This document shows positions 1 through 6,874 of a stretch of 9,679 bases of DNA, one piece after another. Source of the stretch: CAYRIF01 sp964424205. Its GTDB lineage: Bacteria > Bacteroidota > Bacteroidia > Cytophagales > Cyclobacteriaceae. The DNA lies in assembly GCA_964424205.1 (NCBI GenBank), contig CAYRIF010000139.1:1-9679 (forward strand), written 5' to 3'. The position numbers were made by a program, and so were the translations under genes. How positions within the stretch are numbered: position 1 is the first letter of the stretch; each line of letters starts with the position of its first letter. The notes beneath the pieces are model-generated. The model was not told the DNA's origin and made no database searches. It saw only the letters and a list, made by a program, of their open reading frames with translations.

Positions 1-309
1 GTATTTGCAATTCTAGCAAGCCTCATAGGAAGTATTTGGGGCATTGGAATGGCAGCCGTTTATAAACATATACCAGATTATTTCCCAGAAGAAGTTGGTG
101 TAGTAGGGGGTATGGTTGGTGTTCTTGGAGGATTGGGTGGTTTTCTTTGCCCAATACTTTTTGGCTATTTGTTGGAAGGAACCGGTCTGTGGTCGAGCAG
201 TTGGGTATTGATGTTTTTTTTATCATTCATTTGTTTGGTATGGATGCACCAAGTTATACAAAGAATGACTGCAGAAAAACGAATTAACGGCACTCTTAAA
301 GAGGTATAA
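1..309 (+). CDS. narK: Nitrate/nitrite transporter NarK family, C-terminal part
   Basis: This is the 3' end of a major-facilitator nitrate/nitrite porter of the inner membrane; the frame is open from base 1 and 102 residues are visible. It would import nitrate (or exchange nitrite) for the reductase encoded downstream. The sequence shows the segment AAVYKHIPDYFPEEVG followed by the glycine-rich nitrate-porter signature GGMVGVLGGLGGFLCP, then PILFGYLLEGTGLW and a last hydrophobic helix (about WVLMFFLSFICLVWM) before a short basic tail and TAA. The glycine-rich motif is characteristic of the second nitrate signature in the NNP family. The N-terminal helices lie outside the window, so transport polarity and total length cannot be judged. 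The position directly before a NarL-type regulator and a nitrate reductase supports nitrate uptake. The internal ATG at 49 is not a real start. Confidence 0.88.
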   Translation, partial: VFAILASLIGSIWGIGMAAVYKHIPDYFPEEVGVVGGMVGVLGGLGGFLCPILFGYLLEGTGLWSSSWVLMFFLSFICLVWMHQVIQRMTAEKRINGTLKEV

Positions 310-353
310 ATCATATATTGTTTATTTAAAAGTTAGTTGTATAACGTAGCAAA

Positions 354-360
354 ATACGTA
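354..360. promoter_or_regulatory. Candidate half-site for the NarL-type regulator
   Basis: The heptamer ATACGTA is identical to each arm of the 7-2-7 palindrome at 1129-1144. It ends 24 bp before the preferred TTG start of the response regulator gene at 385, in the spacer after the transporter gene. A weaker ACGTA lies nearby at 344-348, but the spacing does not recreate a 7-2-7 site. If real, it would suggest autoregulation. A single heptamer in AT-rich DNA is weak evidence. Confidence 0.25.
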
Positions 361-384
361 TATTTACCTAAAAAAATTACCCTA

Positions 385-1047
385 TTGAAAAATCAAATTA
401 AAATAGCATTGGTAGATGATCACTTGTTGGTAAGAAACGGAATTAAATCTTTGCTGGAAGAAGAACATGACATACAAGTCGTTGCGGAAGGGGCAAATGG
501 TTATGAAGCACTTGAAATTGTCATGGAATACAATCCTGATTTGTTGATTATTGATGTGAGAATGCCTGAGATGAATGGGATAGAGGCAGTTAAAAAGCTT
601 GGGGAAATGTCAGCAAATACGAGAACAATCGTACTGTCTATGCATGATTCTGAAGAGTATATTTTATCTTCAATCAAAGCAGGAGCGAGCGGATATTTGC
701 TTAAAGACACTGATAAGAAAGAATTTATAAAAGCGATACATACTGTATATGCAGGTGAGAAATATTTTAGTGGTGATATATCAAATGTCATTGTATCTAA
801 TTTTTTACAAAATAGTGAGGGTACAAAGAAACCTCAAAAATTAGCGCCCAACCCATTTAATTTAACTAAAAAGGAAATACAAATTCTCTCACAAATTCTT
901 TTAGGAAAGACCAATACCCAAATCTCTGAAATACTACATAAGAGCAAAAGAACTATAGAAACACACCGGTTTAATCTAATGAAAAAAATGGAAGTAAAAA
1001 ACCTGATTGAATTATCGGCTAAAGCATCTCAATACGGGCTAAATTAA
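385..1047 (+). CDS. NarL/LuxR-family two-component response regulator
   Basis: This cytoplasmic DNA-binding response regulator probably controls the nitrate genes around it. Numbering from TTG at 385 gives 220 residues, the usual NarL-family size. The N-terminal receiver domain (about 4-120) has the acidic pocket D11-D12, the phosphoacceptor D57 in LLIIDVRMPEMNG, the switch S85 in IVLSMHD and K107 in GYLLKD. The C-terminal LuxR/GerE helix-turn-helix (about 158-215) reads LTKKEIQILSQILLGKTNTQ, with the recognition region KSKRTIETHRFNLMKK. No ATG is available. An upstream in-frame TTG at 337 would add 16 residues, but starting at 385 gives MKNQIKIALVDDH, the normal beginning of such regulators, and leaves the upstream ATACGTA motif non-coding. 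No sensor kinase is in the window. The position between the nitrate transporter and nitrate reductase genes suggests nitrate or nitrite control; the signal itself is inferred. Confidence 0.9.
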   Translation: MKNQIKIALVDDHLLVRNGIKSLLEEEHDIQVVAEGANGYEALEIVMEYNPDLLIIDVRMPEMNGIEAVKKLGEMSANTRTIVLSMHDSEEYILSSIKAGASGYLLKDTDKKEFIKAIHTVYAGEKYFSGDISNVIVSNFLQNSEGTKKPQKLAPNPFNLTKKEIQILSQILLGKTNTQISEILHKSKRTIETHRFNLMKKMEVKNLIELSAKASQYGLN

Positions 1048-1072
1048 ACTAACAGGCTTTATTGTTCGTGAT

Positions 1073-1091
1073 TTTAAACGATACGTTTAAG
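1073..1091. repeat. Inverted repeat in the nitrate reductase upstream region
   Basis: TTAAACG-ATA-CGTTTAA is a 7-bp perfect inverted repeat with a 3-bp spacer at 1074-1090, with a possible G-T pair extending it to 1073-1091. It begins 26 bp after the stop of the response regulator gene and lies about 54 bp (centre to centre) upstream of the TACGTATTAATACGTA palindrome. It has no following T tract, so it is a poor terminator. It could be a second operator for the nitrate reductase promoter or simply chance in AT-rich DNA. Confidence 0.3.
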
Positions 1092-1128
1092 TATTTACAA
1101 ATCCAAGTTAATATTATTACCATTTTAC

Positions 1129-1144
1129 TACGTATTAATACGTA
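1129..1144. promoter_or_regulatory. Perfect 7-2-7 palindrome, candidate NarL-type operator
   Basis: TACGTATTAATACGTA is a perfect 16-bp palindrome in the 141-bp gap before the nitrate reductase gene, ending 44 bp upstream of its ATG. It parses as TACGTAT-TA-ATACGTA: two inverted heptamers separated by 2 bp. This is the 7-2-7 arrangement known for NarL/NarP sites (heptamer consensus TACYNMT). Each arm differs from that consensus only at position 4, where it has G instead of a pyrimidine. The NarL-type regulator gene ends about 80 bp upstream. AT-rich candidate -10 elements follow at 1150-1155 (TATAAT) and 1167-1172 (TATAAC); the true promoter is not certain. Binding is inferred. Confidence 0.55.
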
Positions 1145-1188
1145 ATTTTTATAATTTGCAGTTTATTATAACGCTTCCTCCATAATAT

Positions 1189-4100
1189 ATGTCCGCTACT
1201 AAGTCATTCAAAACAACTTGTTCCTATTGTGGTGTTGGCTGTGGAATTATAGTCACTAAAGATAATAAGGGAAACTTAAATGTAAGTGGCGATCAAGATC
1301 ACCCTGTAAATAAAGGAATGCTCTGTAGTAAAGGGATGAACCTAAATTATGTAGCGCAAAATACAAGTGATAGAATTTTAAATCCCGAGATGAGATGGAG
1401 TAAAAACCATCCAATGGAGAAAGTCACTTGGGAAAGTGCTATGGAAAGGGCAGCCGCTGTTTTTAAATCCGTTATTAGCAAATATGGTCCTGATAGTGTT
1501 GGTTTTTATGTTTCGGGCCAATGCTTGACGGAGGAGTATTATATTATTAATAAACTAGTCAAAGGGTTTATAGGCACTAATAACATAGATACCAACTCTA
1601 GGTTATGTATGAGTTCAGCTGTTGTCGGGTATAAAAAATCGTTGGGAGATGATACTGTTCCTATCTCGTATAGTGATATTGAATTGGCAGACTGTTTTTT
1701 AATTGCGGGAGCCAATCCAGCATGGTGTCACCCAATATTATTTAGGAGACTTGAACAACATAAAGCAGCAAACCCTCGTGTAAAAATCATAGTAGTGGAT
1801 CCAAGAAAAACACCGACCTGTGCGATAGCGGATTTGCATTTGCAAATTATACCTGGTACTGATGTTGTTTTACATAATGCTATTGCACGACGTTTGATAC
1901 AAAAAAATCGAATAGACAGTAAATTCATAAAAAATCATGCTTCTAATTTCGCAGCACTGAAAAAAGCGGTCTTTAAAGTATCATTGGAAAAAGCGGCTAA
2001 GGAATGTGGTATTACAGTCAAGGAAATTAAAAAGGCAGCGCAGTTTATTGGGAATGCTAAAAGATACATTAGCATGTGGACAATGGGTCTAAACCAAAGT
2101 GTTATTGGTGTTGATAAAAATATTTCATTGATAAACCTTTCATTGCTTACCGGACAAATAGGGAAACCTGGTTCCGGTCCTTTTTCTTTAACAGGTCAGC
2201 CAAATGCTATGGGTGGAAGGGAAGTCGGAGGGATGGCTAACTTATTAGCAGCACATAAAGACCTTGATAATCCCGAACATAGAAAGGAAGTAGCCGATTT
2301 TTGGGGAAGTAAAGAAATTTCCCCTTCGCCAGGATTAACCGCTACGGAAATGTTTGACGCCTTACATTCCGGTAAATTAAAAGCAATATGGATTGTTTGT
2401 ACCAATCCGGTGGTCAGCTTGCCAAATTCTTTGCAGGTAGAAAAAGCACTTGAAAAAGCCAATTTTGTGGTTGTTCAGGATATTTCGCATAATTCAGAAA
2501 CTTGTAAATATGCCGACTTGTTATTGCCAGCTGCTGGTTGGCTAGAAAAAGAGGGCACAATGACTAATTCAGATCGTAGAATCAGTTATTTACCGAAAGC
2601 CATAGATGCCCCAGGTAACGCATTGCCAGATGTTGATATTTTCATGAAATTTGCTCAAAAAATGAATTTTTCTGAGTTTGAATATGAAAATACAAGCGAA
2701 ATATTTGAGGAACATTGTCGGTTAACAAAGGGTACTACTATTGATATTTCGGGATTATCTTATGAGCGATTAATTATAGAAGGAAGTATGCAATGGCCTG
2801 TATACACCAAAGAGCATCAAGGAACTACAAGGCTTTTTACGGATTTTAAATTCCATACACCAGATGGAAAAGCTAAATTAAATGTTCCGTTGCAAACTGA
2901 TAATCAATCAGAAAAAACAACAAATGAATTTCCTCTGGTATTGACTACTGGAAGAATTCGAGATCAATGGCATACAAGAACTAAAACAGGTAAGGTTAAT
3001 AAACTAAATACGCATATATCCTCGCCCTATTTAGAAATTAATGGAGTAGACGCAAGTGCACGGAAATTAAGAGAGGGTGATATTGCTATAATTAAAAATG
3101 GAAGGGGAGAGGTTCGCGTAAAAGTACGTGTCAGTTATGATATTAGAAGAGGAGTGGTATTTATGCCGATACATTGGGGAAAAATACTAAACAGTGACTT
3201 TGGTAGAGCAAATAATTTAACCAACAATTTAGTTGATCCTATTTCTAAAGAACCAGATTTTAAATACGCTGCGGTTGAAGTATTAAAGTATAAAAAGGAT
3301 AAACAAAAGATTTGTATTATCGGAGCAGGTGCGTCTTCCTATCGATTTGTTCAGACCTATAGAAGTTTCAAAACCCAAGATAAAATTTCTGTGTTTTCTA
3401 ATGAGGAATATCCATTTTATAACAGGGTATTGTTACCAGAATATGTTAGTGAAGATTTGGCTTGGGAACAATTACAAAAACTAAAAAAAGGAGAGCTTGA
3501 AAAGTTAAAAGTACAGTTACAATCGAATACTTCGATTACACATATTAATACCAAAGAAAAATATATAGTAGATAGTAACAGCGATAAACATTTCTATGAT
3601 ATCCTCGTCATTGCCACGGGTAGTCGCGCCTACGTTCCAAAAGATATTCCAATACACTTACCTGGTAGGTTTACCATGCGTAATAAAGCTGATGCTGATG
3701 CCCTGAAAAACCATCTGTTAATGACAAATTTGCCAGCAAATAAGCAACACGTTGTGATTGTGGGTGGAGGCCTCTTAGGGTTGGAATTAGCGGCATCTCT
3801 TAAAAAGAAAAATGTAAATATTACAATTGTTCAAAAGGCTTCAAGATTAATGGAGCGTCAATTAGATAGGATTGCCAGTAGATTATTAGCTGAGAATATT
3901 CAAGATAGGGATATCCAAATATATTTTGACAATGAAGTAAGTACTGTCTTTGATGAAAATTCTAGTGCTAACAAACTTTTAATTACACTTAAATCTGGCA
4001 AAGTAATTAATGCAAATGCGATAGTATATACAATTGGTACAGTGCCAAATATAGCGCTAGCTAAAAATTGTAATTTAGATTATAGACGAGGTGTCATTGT

Positions 4101-4707
4101 AAATCATTATTTACAAACTAGTAATCCTAACATCTTTGCACTTGGTGAAATAGCGGAATATGACAATTTTCTATACGGAATTACCTCGGCAGCAGAACAA
4201 CAAGCAGATATTGCCGCTAAATATATTCTAGGTGACCTTGGTAGCAACTACAAAGGGTCTGTTTTGATGAATATACTAAAATTTGAAGATCTCGACTTAT
4301 GCAGTATTGGTATGGTTACTCCCCCAAAAAATGATGCCTCATATGAGGAAATTGTACTGATGGACATCGCTAAACATTTTTACAAAAAATGTATCGTTAA
4401 AAATGACCTTTTAGTAGGAACAATATTAATGGGTGATAAAAATGAGTTTGCAGCGTTTAAAAGACTGATAGAAGACAGCATCGAACTCTCAGAAAAACGA
4501 ATAGAATTATTACGAGGGCCGAGCAATGCTACGCCACTTAAAGGGAAACTAATATGTGCCTGTAGCCAAGTAGGAGAAGAAAACCTGGTAGATGTTATAA
4601 ATGATGGATGCAATGATTTTAATGCGTTATGTTCAAAGACTGGCGCAGGGTTGGGCTGCGGAAGCTGCAAACCTGAAATCAGTGAAATTTTACTAACTAA
4701 TATTTAA
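1189..4707 (+). CDS. nasA: Assimilatory nitrate reductase fused to FAD/NAD(P) module and BFD [2Fe-2S] domain
   Basis: This predicted cytoplasmic enzyme reduces nitrate to nitrite for assimilation; no Tat or Sec signal is seen. Residues 1-60 hold a [4Fe-4S] domain with C11, C14, C18 and C46, followed by the conserved K48 between cluster and pterin. Residues about 60-570 form the molybdopterin oxidoreductase core, with C140 in SRLCMSSAV as the expected Mo ligand and motifs VVDPRKT, GQPNAMGGREVGGMANLL and CTNPVVSLPN. Residues about 580-695 are the dinucleotide-binding domain (TTGRIRDQWHTRTKTG). Residues about 706-1010 resemble the NirB/NasC flavoprotein, with an FAD motif IIGAGASS, the YPFYNRVLLPEYV segment and the NAD(P) motif IVGGGLLGLELA near 857-868. 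A linker leads to a BFD-like [2Fe-2S] domain (about 1121-1172) with C1123, C1125, C1157 and C1160. In Klebsiella-type systems the flavoprotein NasC is a separate subunit; here all electron-transfer modules are in one 1172-residue chain. The next gene follows after 6 bp, indicating co-transcription. Confidence 0.93.
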   Translation: MSATKSFKTTCSYCGVGCGIIVTKDNKGNLNVSGDQDHPVNKGMLCSKGMNLNYVAQNTSDRILNPEMRWSKNHPMEKVTWESAMERAAAVFKSVISKYGPDSVGFYVSGQCLTEEYYIINKLVKGFIGTNNIDTNSRLCMSSAVVGYKKSLGDDTVPISYSDIELADCFLIAGANPAWCHPILFRRLEQHKAANPRVKIIVVDPRKTPTCAIADLHLQIIPGTDVVLHNAIARRLIQKNRIDSKFIKNHASNFAALKKAVFKVSLEKAAKECGITVKEIKKAAQFIGNAKRYISMWTMGLNQSVIGVDKNISLINLSLLTGQIGKPGSGPFSLTGQPNAMGGREVGGMANLLAAHKDLDNPEHRKEVADFWGSKEISPSPGLTATEMFDALHSGKLKAIWIVCTNPVVSLPNSLQVEKALEKANFVVVQDISHNSETCKYADLLLPAAGWLEKEGTMTNSDRRISYLPKAIDAPGNALPDVDIFMKFAQKMNFSEFEYENTSEIFEEHCRLTKGTTIDISGLSYERLIIEGSMQWPVYTKEHQGTTRLFTDFKFHTPDGKAKLNVPLQTDNQSEKTTNEFPLVLTTGRIRDQWHTRTKTGKVNKLNTHISSPYLEINGVDASARKLREGDIAIIKNGRGEVRVKVRVSYDIRRGVVFMPIHWGKILNSDFGRANNLTNNLVDPISKEPDFKYAAVEVLKYKKDKQKICIIGAGASSYRFVQTYRSFKTQDKISVFSNEEYPFYNRVLLPEYVSEDLAWEQLQKLKKGELEKLKVQLQSNTSITHINTKEKYIVDSNSDKHFYDILVIATGSRAYVPKDIPIHLPGRFTMRNKADADALKNHLLMTNLPANKQHVVIVGGGLLGLELAASLKKKNVNITIVQKASRLMERQLDRIASRLLAENIQDRDIQIYFDNEVSTVFDENSSANKLLITLKSGKVINANAIVYTIGTVPNIALAKNCNLDYRRGVIVNHYLQTSNPNIFALGEIAEYDNFLYGITSAAEQQADIAAKYILGDLGSNYKGSVLMNILKFEDLDLCSIGMVTPPKNDASYEEIVLMDIAKHFYKKCIVKNDLLVGTILMGDKNEFAAFKRLIEDSIELSEKRIELLRGPSNATPLKGKLICACSQVGEENLVDVINDGCNDFNALCSKTGAGLGCGSCKPEISEILLTNI

Positions 4708-4713
4708 CTATTT

Positions 4714-6138
4714 ATGATGGCAGCTGAATTTCAACGTATCTATATTAAAGGAGGCGTATTATCTCCGGGCGAATTAAAACAGATCATACACCTAGCAAAA
4801 AAATTAGACCTAGCAACCATCAAATTTGGTTCTCGACAAGATATTCTTTTCCCCTATAATTCTTCTAATAAAGAAATTATAGCGCAATATCCAAGCCTGA
4901 ATATCGAAGGCACTTCACGTCATCAATACCAAAATATAGTTTGTTCTTATGTTGCAGCAGATATCTCACCAGCGACTATTTGGTTAAAGGGTGCAACATA
5001 CCTATATATATTAGAACAATTTAGTAGCAATCCTAAATTGAAAATTAATATTACAGACCCAAAACAACAATTGACCCCGTTATATAGTGGAGAATTAAAT
5101 TTTATTGCCTCGGAACATGAGGACTATTGGTATTTAAATCTAAACCTATCTAATTGGAAAAATATAGATTATCCTGTCTTGATATATAGTTGGGATATAT
5201 CAAAAGTTGCAAAAGCAATTGAAGAATTATATGAACAAGCAACTGATCTTTCTACGCTTTTTCGGCTTGTAAATGAGAATACAGATGCAAAAAATAGAAC
5301 GATAGAAAATGAATTAAGTATCCCTTTTCAGCCATTCCCATTTTATGAGGGAATGAATAAAATGGGTGTAGATGAATATTGGCTAGGTCTCTATTGGAGA
5401 AACAATGAGTATGACCTAGATTTTTTAAATGATTTTTGTGATTTCTGTTTGAAAAGTAGGATTGGTAAAATTTGTATTACCTCATGGAAGTCTTTAATTG
5501 TCAAAGGAATTCATAAAAAATATAAACTTGATTTAGAGAAATTTTTAGGAAAAAAAGGAATTAATATTCGACACTCATCACTAGAATTAAACTGGCACCT
5601 ACCCGTAGATGATACATCAGCCCTGGAGCTTAAAAAATTTATTGTTAGAAATTTTGATCAAAATGATATAAGTACCTATGGGTTAAATTTTAGTATTGTA
5701 GATCGGTCAAGAAATGATAGTTATTTTACCTCATCGGTCATTGAAAAAAATGAAATTCCTAAAATTGTGAAGGAATTTCATATCCGACCAACTTACAATG
5801 TTTTGTATTGCAAGAATTTTAATCCGAATACACGAGAGTACTTGGTTTATGCACAAGACGTTGATAAAATGGAATTACCTGGGTTATTAATGGAATTGAG
5901 TAAACTATACTTTGAGAAACTAGGTGAAAGTGAGACTGCCAATGTGGATATGAAGACGGAGGAGAAAATAAAGAAAAAAGTTCATCAATGTACAGCGTGT
6001 CTTACGATTTATGATGCTGACTATGGCGATAAGAAATTCAACTTGATGCCTGGTACACTTTTTGAAAACACACCTGCCGACTATGTATGCTCGGTATGCG
6101 AGGCTGCAAAAGAATCCTTTGAATTAGTAGAAATTTAG
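4714..6138 (+). CDS. Nitrite/sulfite reductase-like protein lacking siroheme cysteines, with C-terminal rubredoxin domain
   Basis: This 474-residue protein is probably an electron-transfer or structural partner of the nitrate reductase; its exact role is not known to me. The N-terminus (about 7-48: IYIKGGVLSPGELKQII, then IKFGSRQDILFP) resembles the ferredoxin-like half-domain of nitrite/sulfite reductases. A second similar unit is seen at about 209-265 (FYEGMNKMGVDEYWLGLYWR, then GKICITSWKSLIVKGI), so the pseudo-twofold repeat of that fold seems retained. The C-x5-C...C-x3-C set that holds the [4Fe-4S]-siroheme centre is not found. The last 50 residues are a rubredoxin: C426-x2-C429 and C459-x2-C462 around YDADYGD and PGTLFENTPADYVC. 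The usual Gly after the second Cys is Leu. A linker (about 405-422) with charged residues separates the parts. The 6-bp spacing from the nitrate reductase gene implies a shared transcript. A second Met directly follows the first (ATGATG), so the start could be 4717. Confidence 0.8.
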   Translation: MMAAEFQRIYIKGGVLSPGELKQIIHLAKKLDLATIKFGSRQDILFPYNSSNKEIIAQYPSLNIEGTSRHQYQNIVCSYVAADISPATIWLKGATYLYILEQFSSNPKLKINITDPKQQLTPLYSGELNFIASEHEDYWYLNLNLSNWKNIDYPVLIYSWDISKVAKAIEELYEQATDLSTLFRLVNENTDAKNRTIENELSIPFQPFPFYEGMNKMGVDEYWLGLYWRNNEYDLDFLNDFCDFCLKSRIGKICITSWKSLIVKGIHKKYKLDLEKFLGKKGINIRHSSLELNWHLPVDDTSALELKKFIVRNFDQNDISTYGLNFSIVDRSRNDSYFTSSVIEKNEIPKIVKEFHIRPTYNVLYCKNFNPNTREYLVYAQDVDKMELPGLLMELSKLYFEKLGESETANVDMKTEEKIKKKVHQCTACLTIYDADYGDKKFNLMPGTLFENTPADYVCSVCEAAKESFELVEI

Positions 6139-6143
6139 TGTAC

Positions 6144-6722
6144 TTATTCGTTGTCTTTGTTGATGAGGCCTCTCGTTAATTCGTTTAGGTTTTTGACTTT
6201 ATCTTCAAAATTTCCTTTCATATTTTTTCTAAATTGATGTAGATTTTCGACTAACTCATCAATTTCATCTGGTAAAATTTCTTCAAAAAATTGCCGCAAT
6301 CGTTTTGCAATGGTAGGTGATTTCCCATTAGTAGAAATTGCCAATTTAAGATTGCCTTTCGTAACAATTCCACCCATAAAAAAATCGCATAAAATCGGAT
6401 TGTCTGCAACGTTCACCAATATATTTCTTTCTTTACAGTCAGTGTGTATTTGTAAATTAAGTATATTATTATCTGTGGCGGCGATAACAATATGCTTTTC
6501 TGATATAAATAATTTATCATAGGTAGCCCTAATTATTTCAATTCGATACTTTAGAGCTAATGCCATTATTTCAGGCATAAATTCATTTGATACAACGGTG
6601 ACTTTGGCGCCTGGGCTTGATTTTAGTAGAAAGTTTAATTTTTCTAAACCCACACTTCCTCCACCAATGATTAAAACTTCAAGTGTTGATAACTTTAAAA
6701 AAATGGGATACAATTCATTCAT
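6144..6722 (-). CDS. Precorrin-2 dehydrogenase / sirohydrochlorin ferrochelatase (siroheme synthase, CysG-N/Met8 type)
   Basis: This cytoplasmic enzyme oxidises precorrin-2 with NAD+ to sirohydrochlorin and, in Met8-like members, also inserts iron to make siroheme, the prosthetic group of assimilatory nitrite and sulfite reductases. From ATG at 6722 it has 192 residues; a TTG at 6728 would add two, but MNELYPIFLKL is the typical start of the family. The Rossmann motif VLIIGGGSVGLEKL lies at 16-29. The catalytic region NVADNPILCDFFMGG follows, with D107 at the place of the conserved catalytic Asp. AISTNGKSPTIAKRLR comes after it and then a helical C-terminal dimerisation part. There is no fused uroporphyrinogen-III methyltransferase domain, so that step must be encoded elsewhere. 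The gene converges on the rubredoxin gene with 5 bp between the stop codons. It lies downstream of hemA-hemC, probably in the same transcript, and its product makes sense next to nitrate assimilation. Confidence 0.9.
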   Translation of the reverse strand: MNELYPIFLKLSTLEVLIIGGGSVGLEKLNFLLKSSPGAKVTVVSNEFMPEIMALALKYRIEIIRATYDKLFISEKHIVIAATDNNILNLQIHTDCKERNILVNVADNPILCDFFMGGIVTKGNLKLAISTNGKSPTIAKRLRQFFEEILPDEIDELVENLHQFRKNMKGNFEDKVKNLNELTRGLINKDNE

Positions 6723-6766
6723 AGTCAAAATATAAGTTTATTAAGATGGATATTTAGTGATTACTT

Positions 6767-6874
6767 TTATTTAAATGTTACTTGGATAAAATCGGTAAGG
6801 GCAACAGCCTCATCTTCATTAAATATTTGAAGTTGCTCATTCCTCAACCTTTTTGTTGATACTATTTTTACTTT
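6767..6874 (-). pseudogene. hemD: hemD (uroporphyrinogen-III synthase) N-terminal remnant
   Basis: Between hemC and the siroheme synthase gene, one minus-strand frame is open for about 36 codons and ends at TAA (6769-6767). Its translation contains KIVSTKRLRNEQLQIF and then ALTDFIQVTFK. The pattern of a short beta strand, STK-x-L, and about 20 residues later DFI-x-V-x-F looks like the start of Bacteroidetes HemD proteins, and hemD is expected exactly here after hemC. There is no ATG, GTG or TTG before the STK motif; an ATA at 6865-6863 sits where the initiator would be expected. The remaining roughly 200 residues of a HemD are absent: the other two frames close within a few codons, and the next gene starts 44 bp after the stop. 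I read this as a truncated, start-less remnant. The assignment rests on recalled family features in a short stretch, so a chance frame cannot be excluded. Confidence 0.5.

Noticed and set aside
1129..1144. Possible CRP/FNR- or NtcA-type site
   Set aside because: It lacks TTGAT-N4-ATCAA, and the GTA/TAC spacing is N4 or N10 instead of the N8 of NtcA; the 7-2-7 NarL reading fits better.
4714..6138. Functional siroheme nitrite reductase
   Set aside because: The cysteine set for the [4Fe-4S]-siroheme centre is missing; the only CxxC pair set belongs to the rubredoxin domain.
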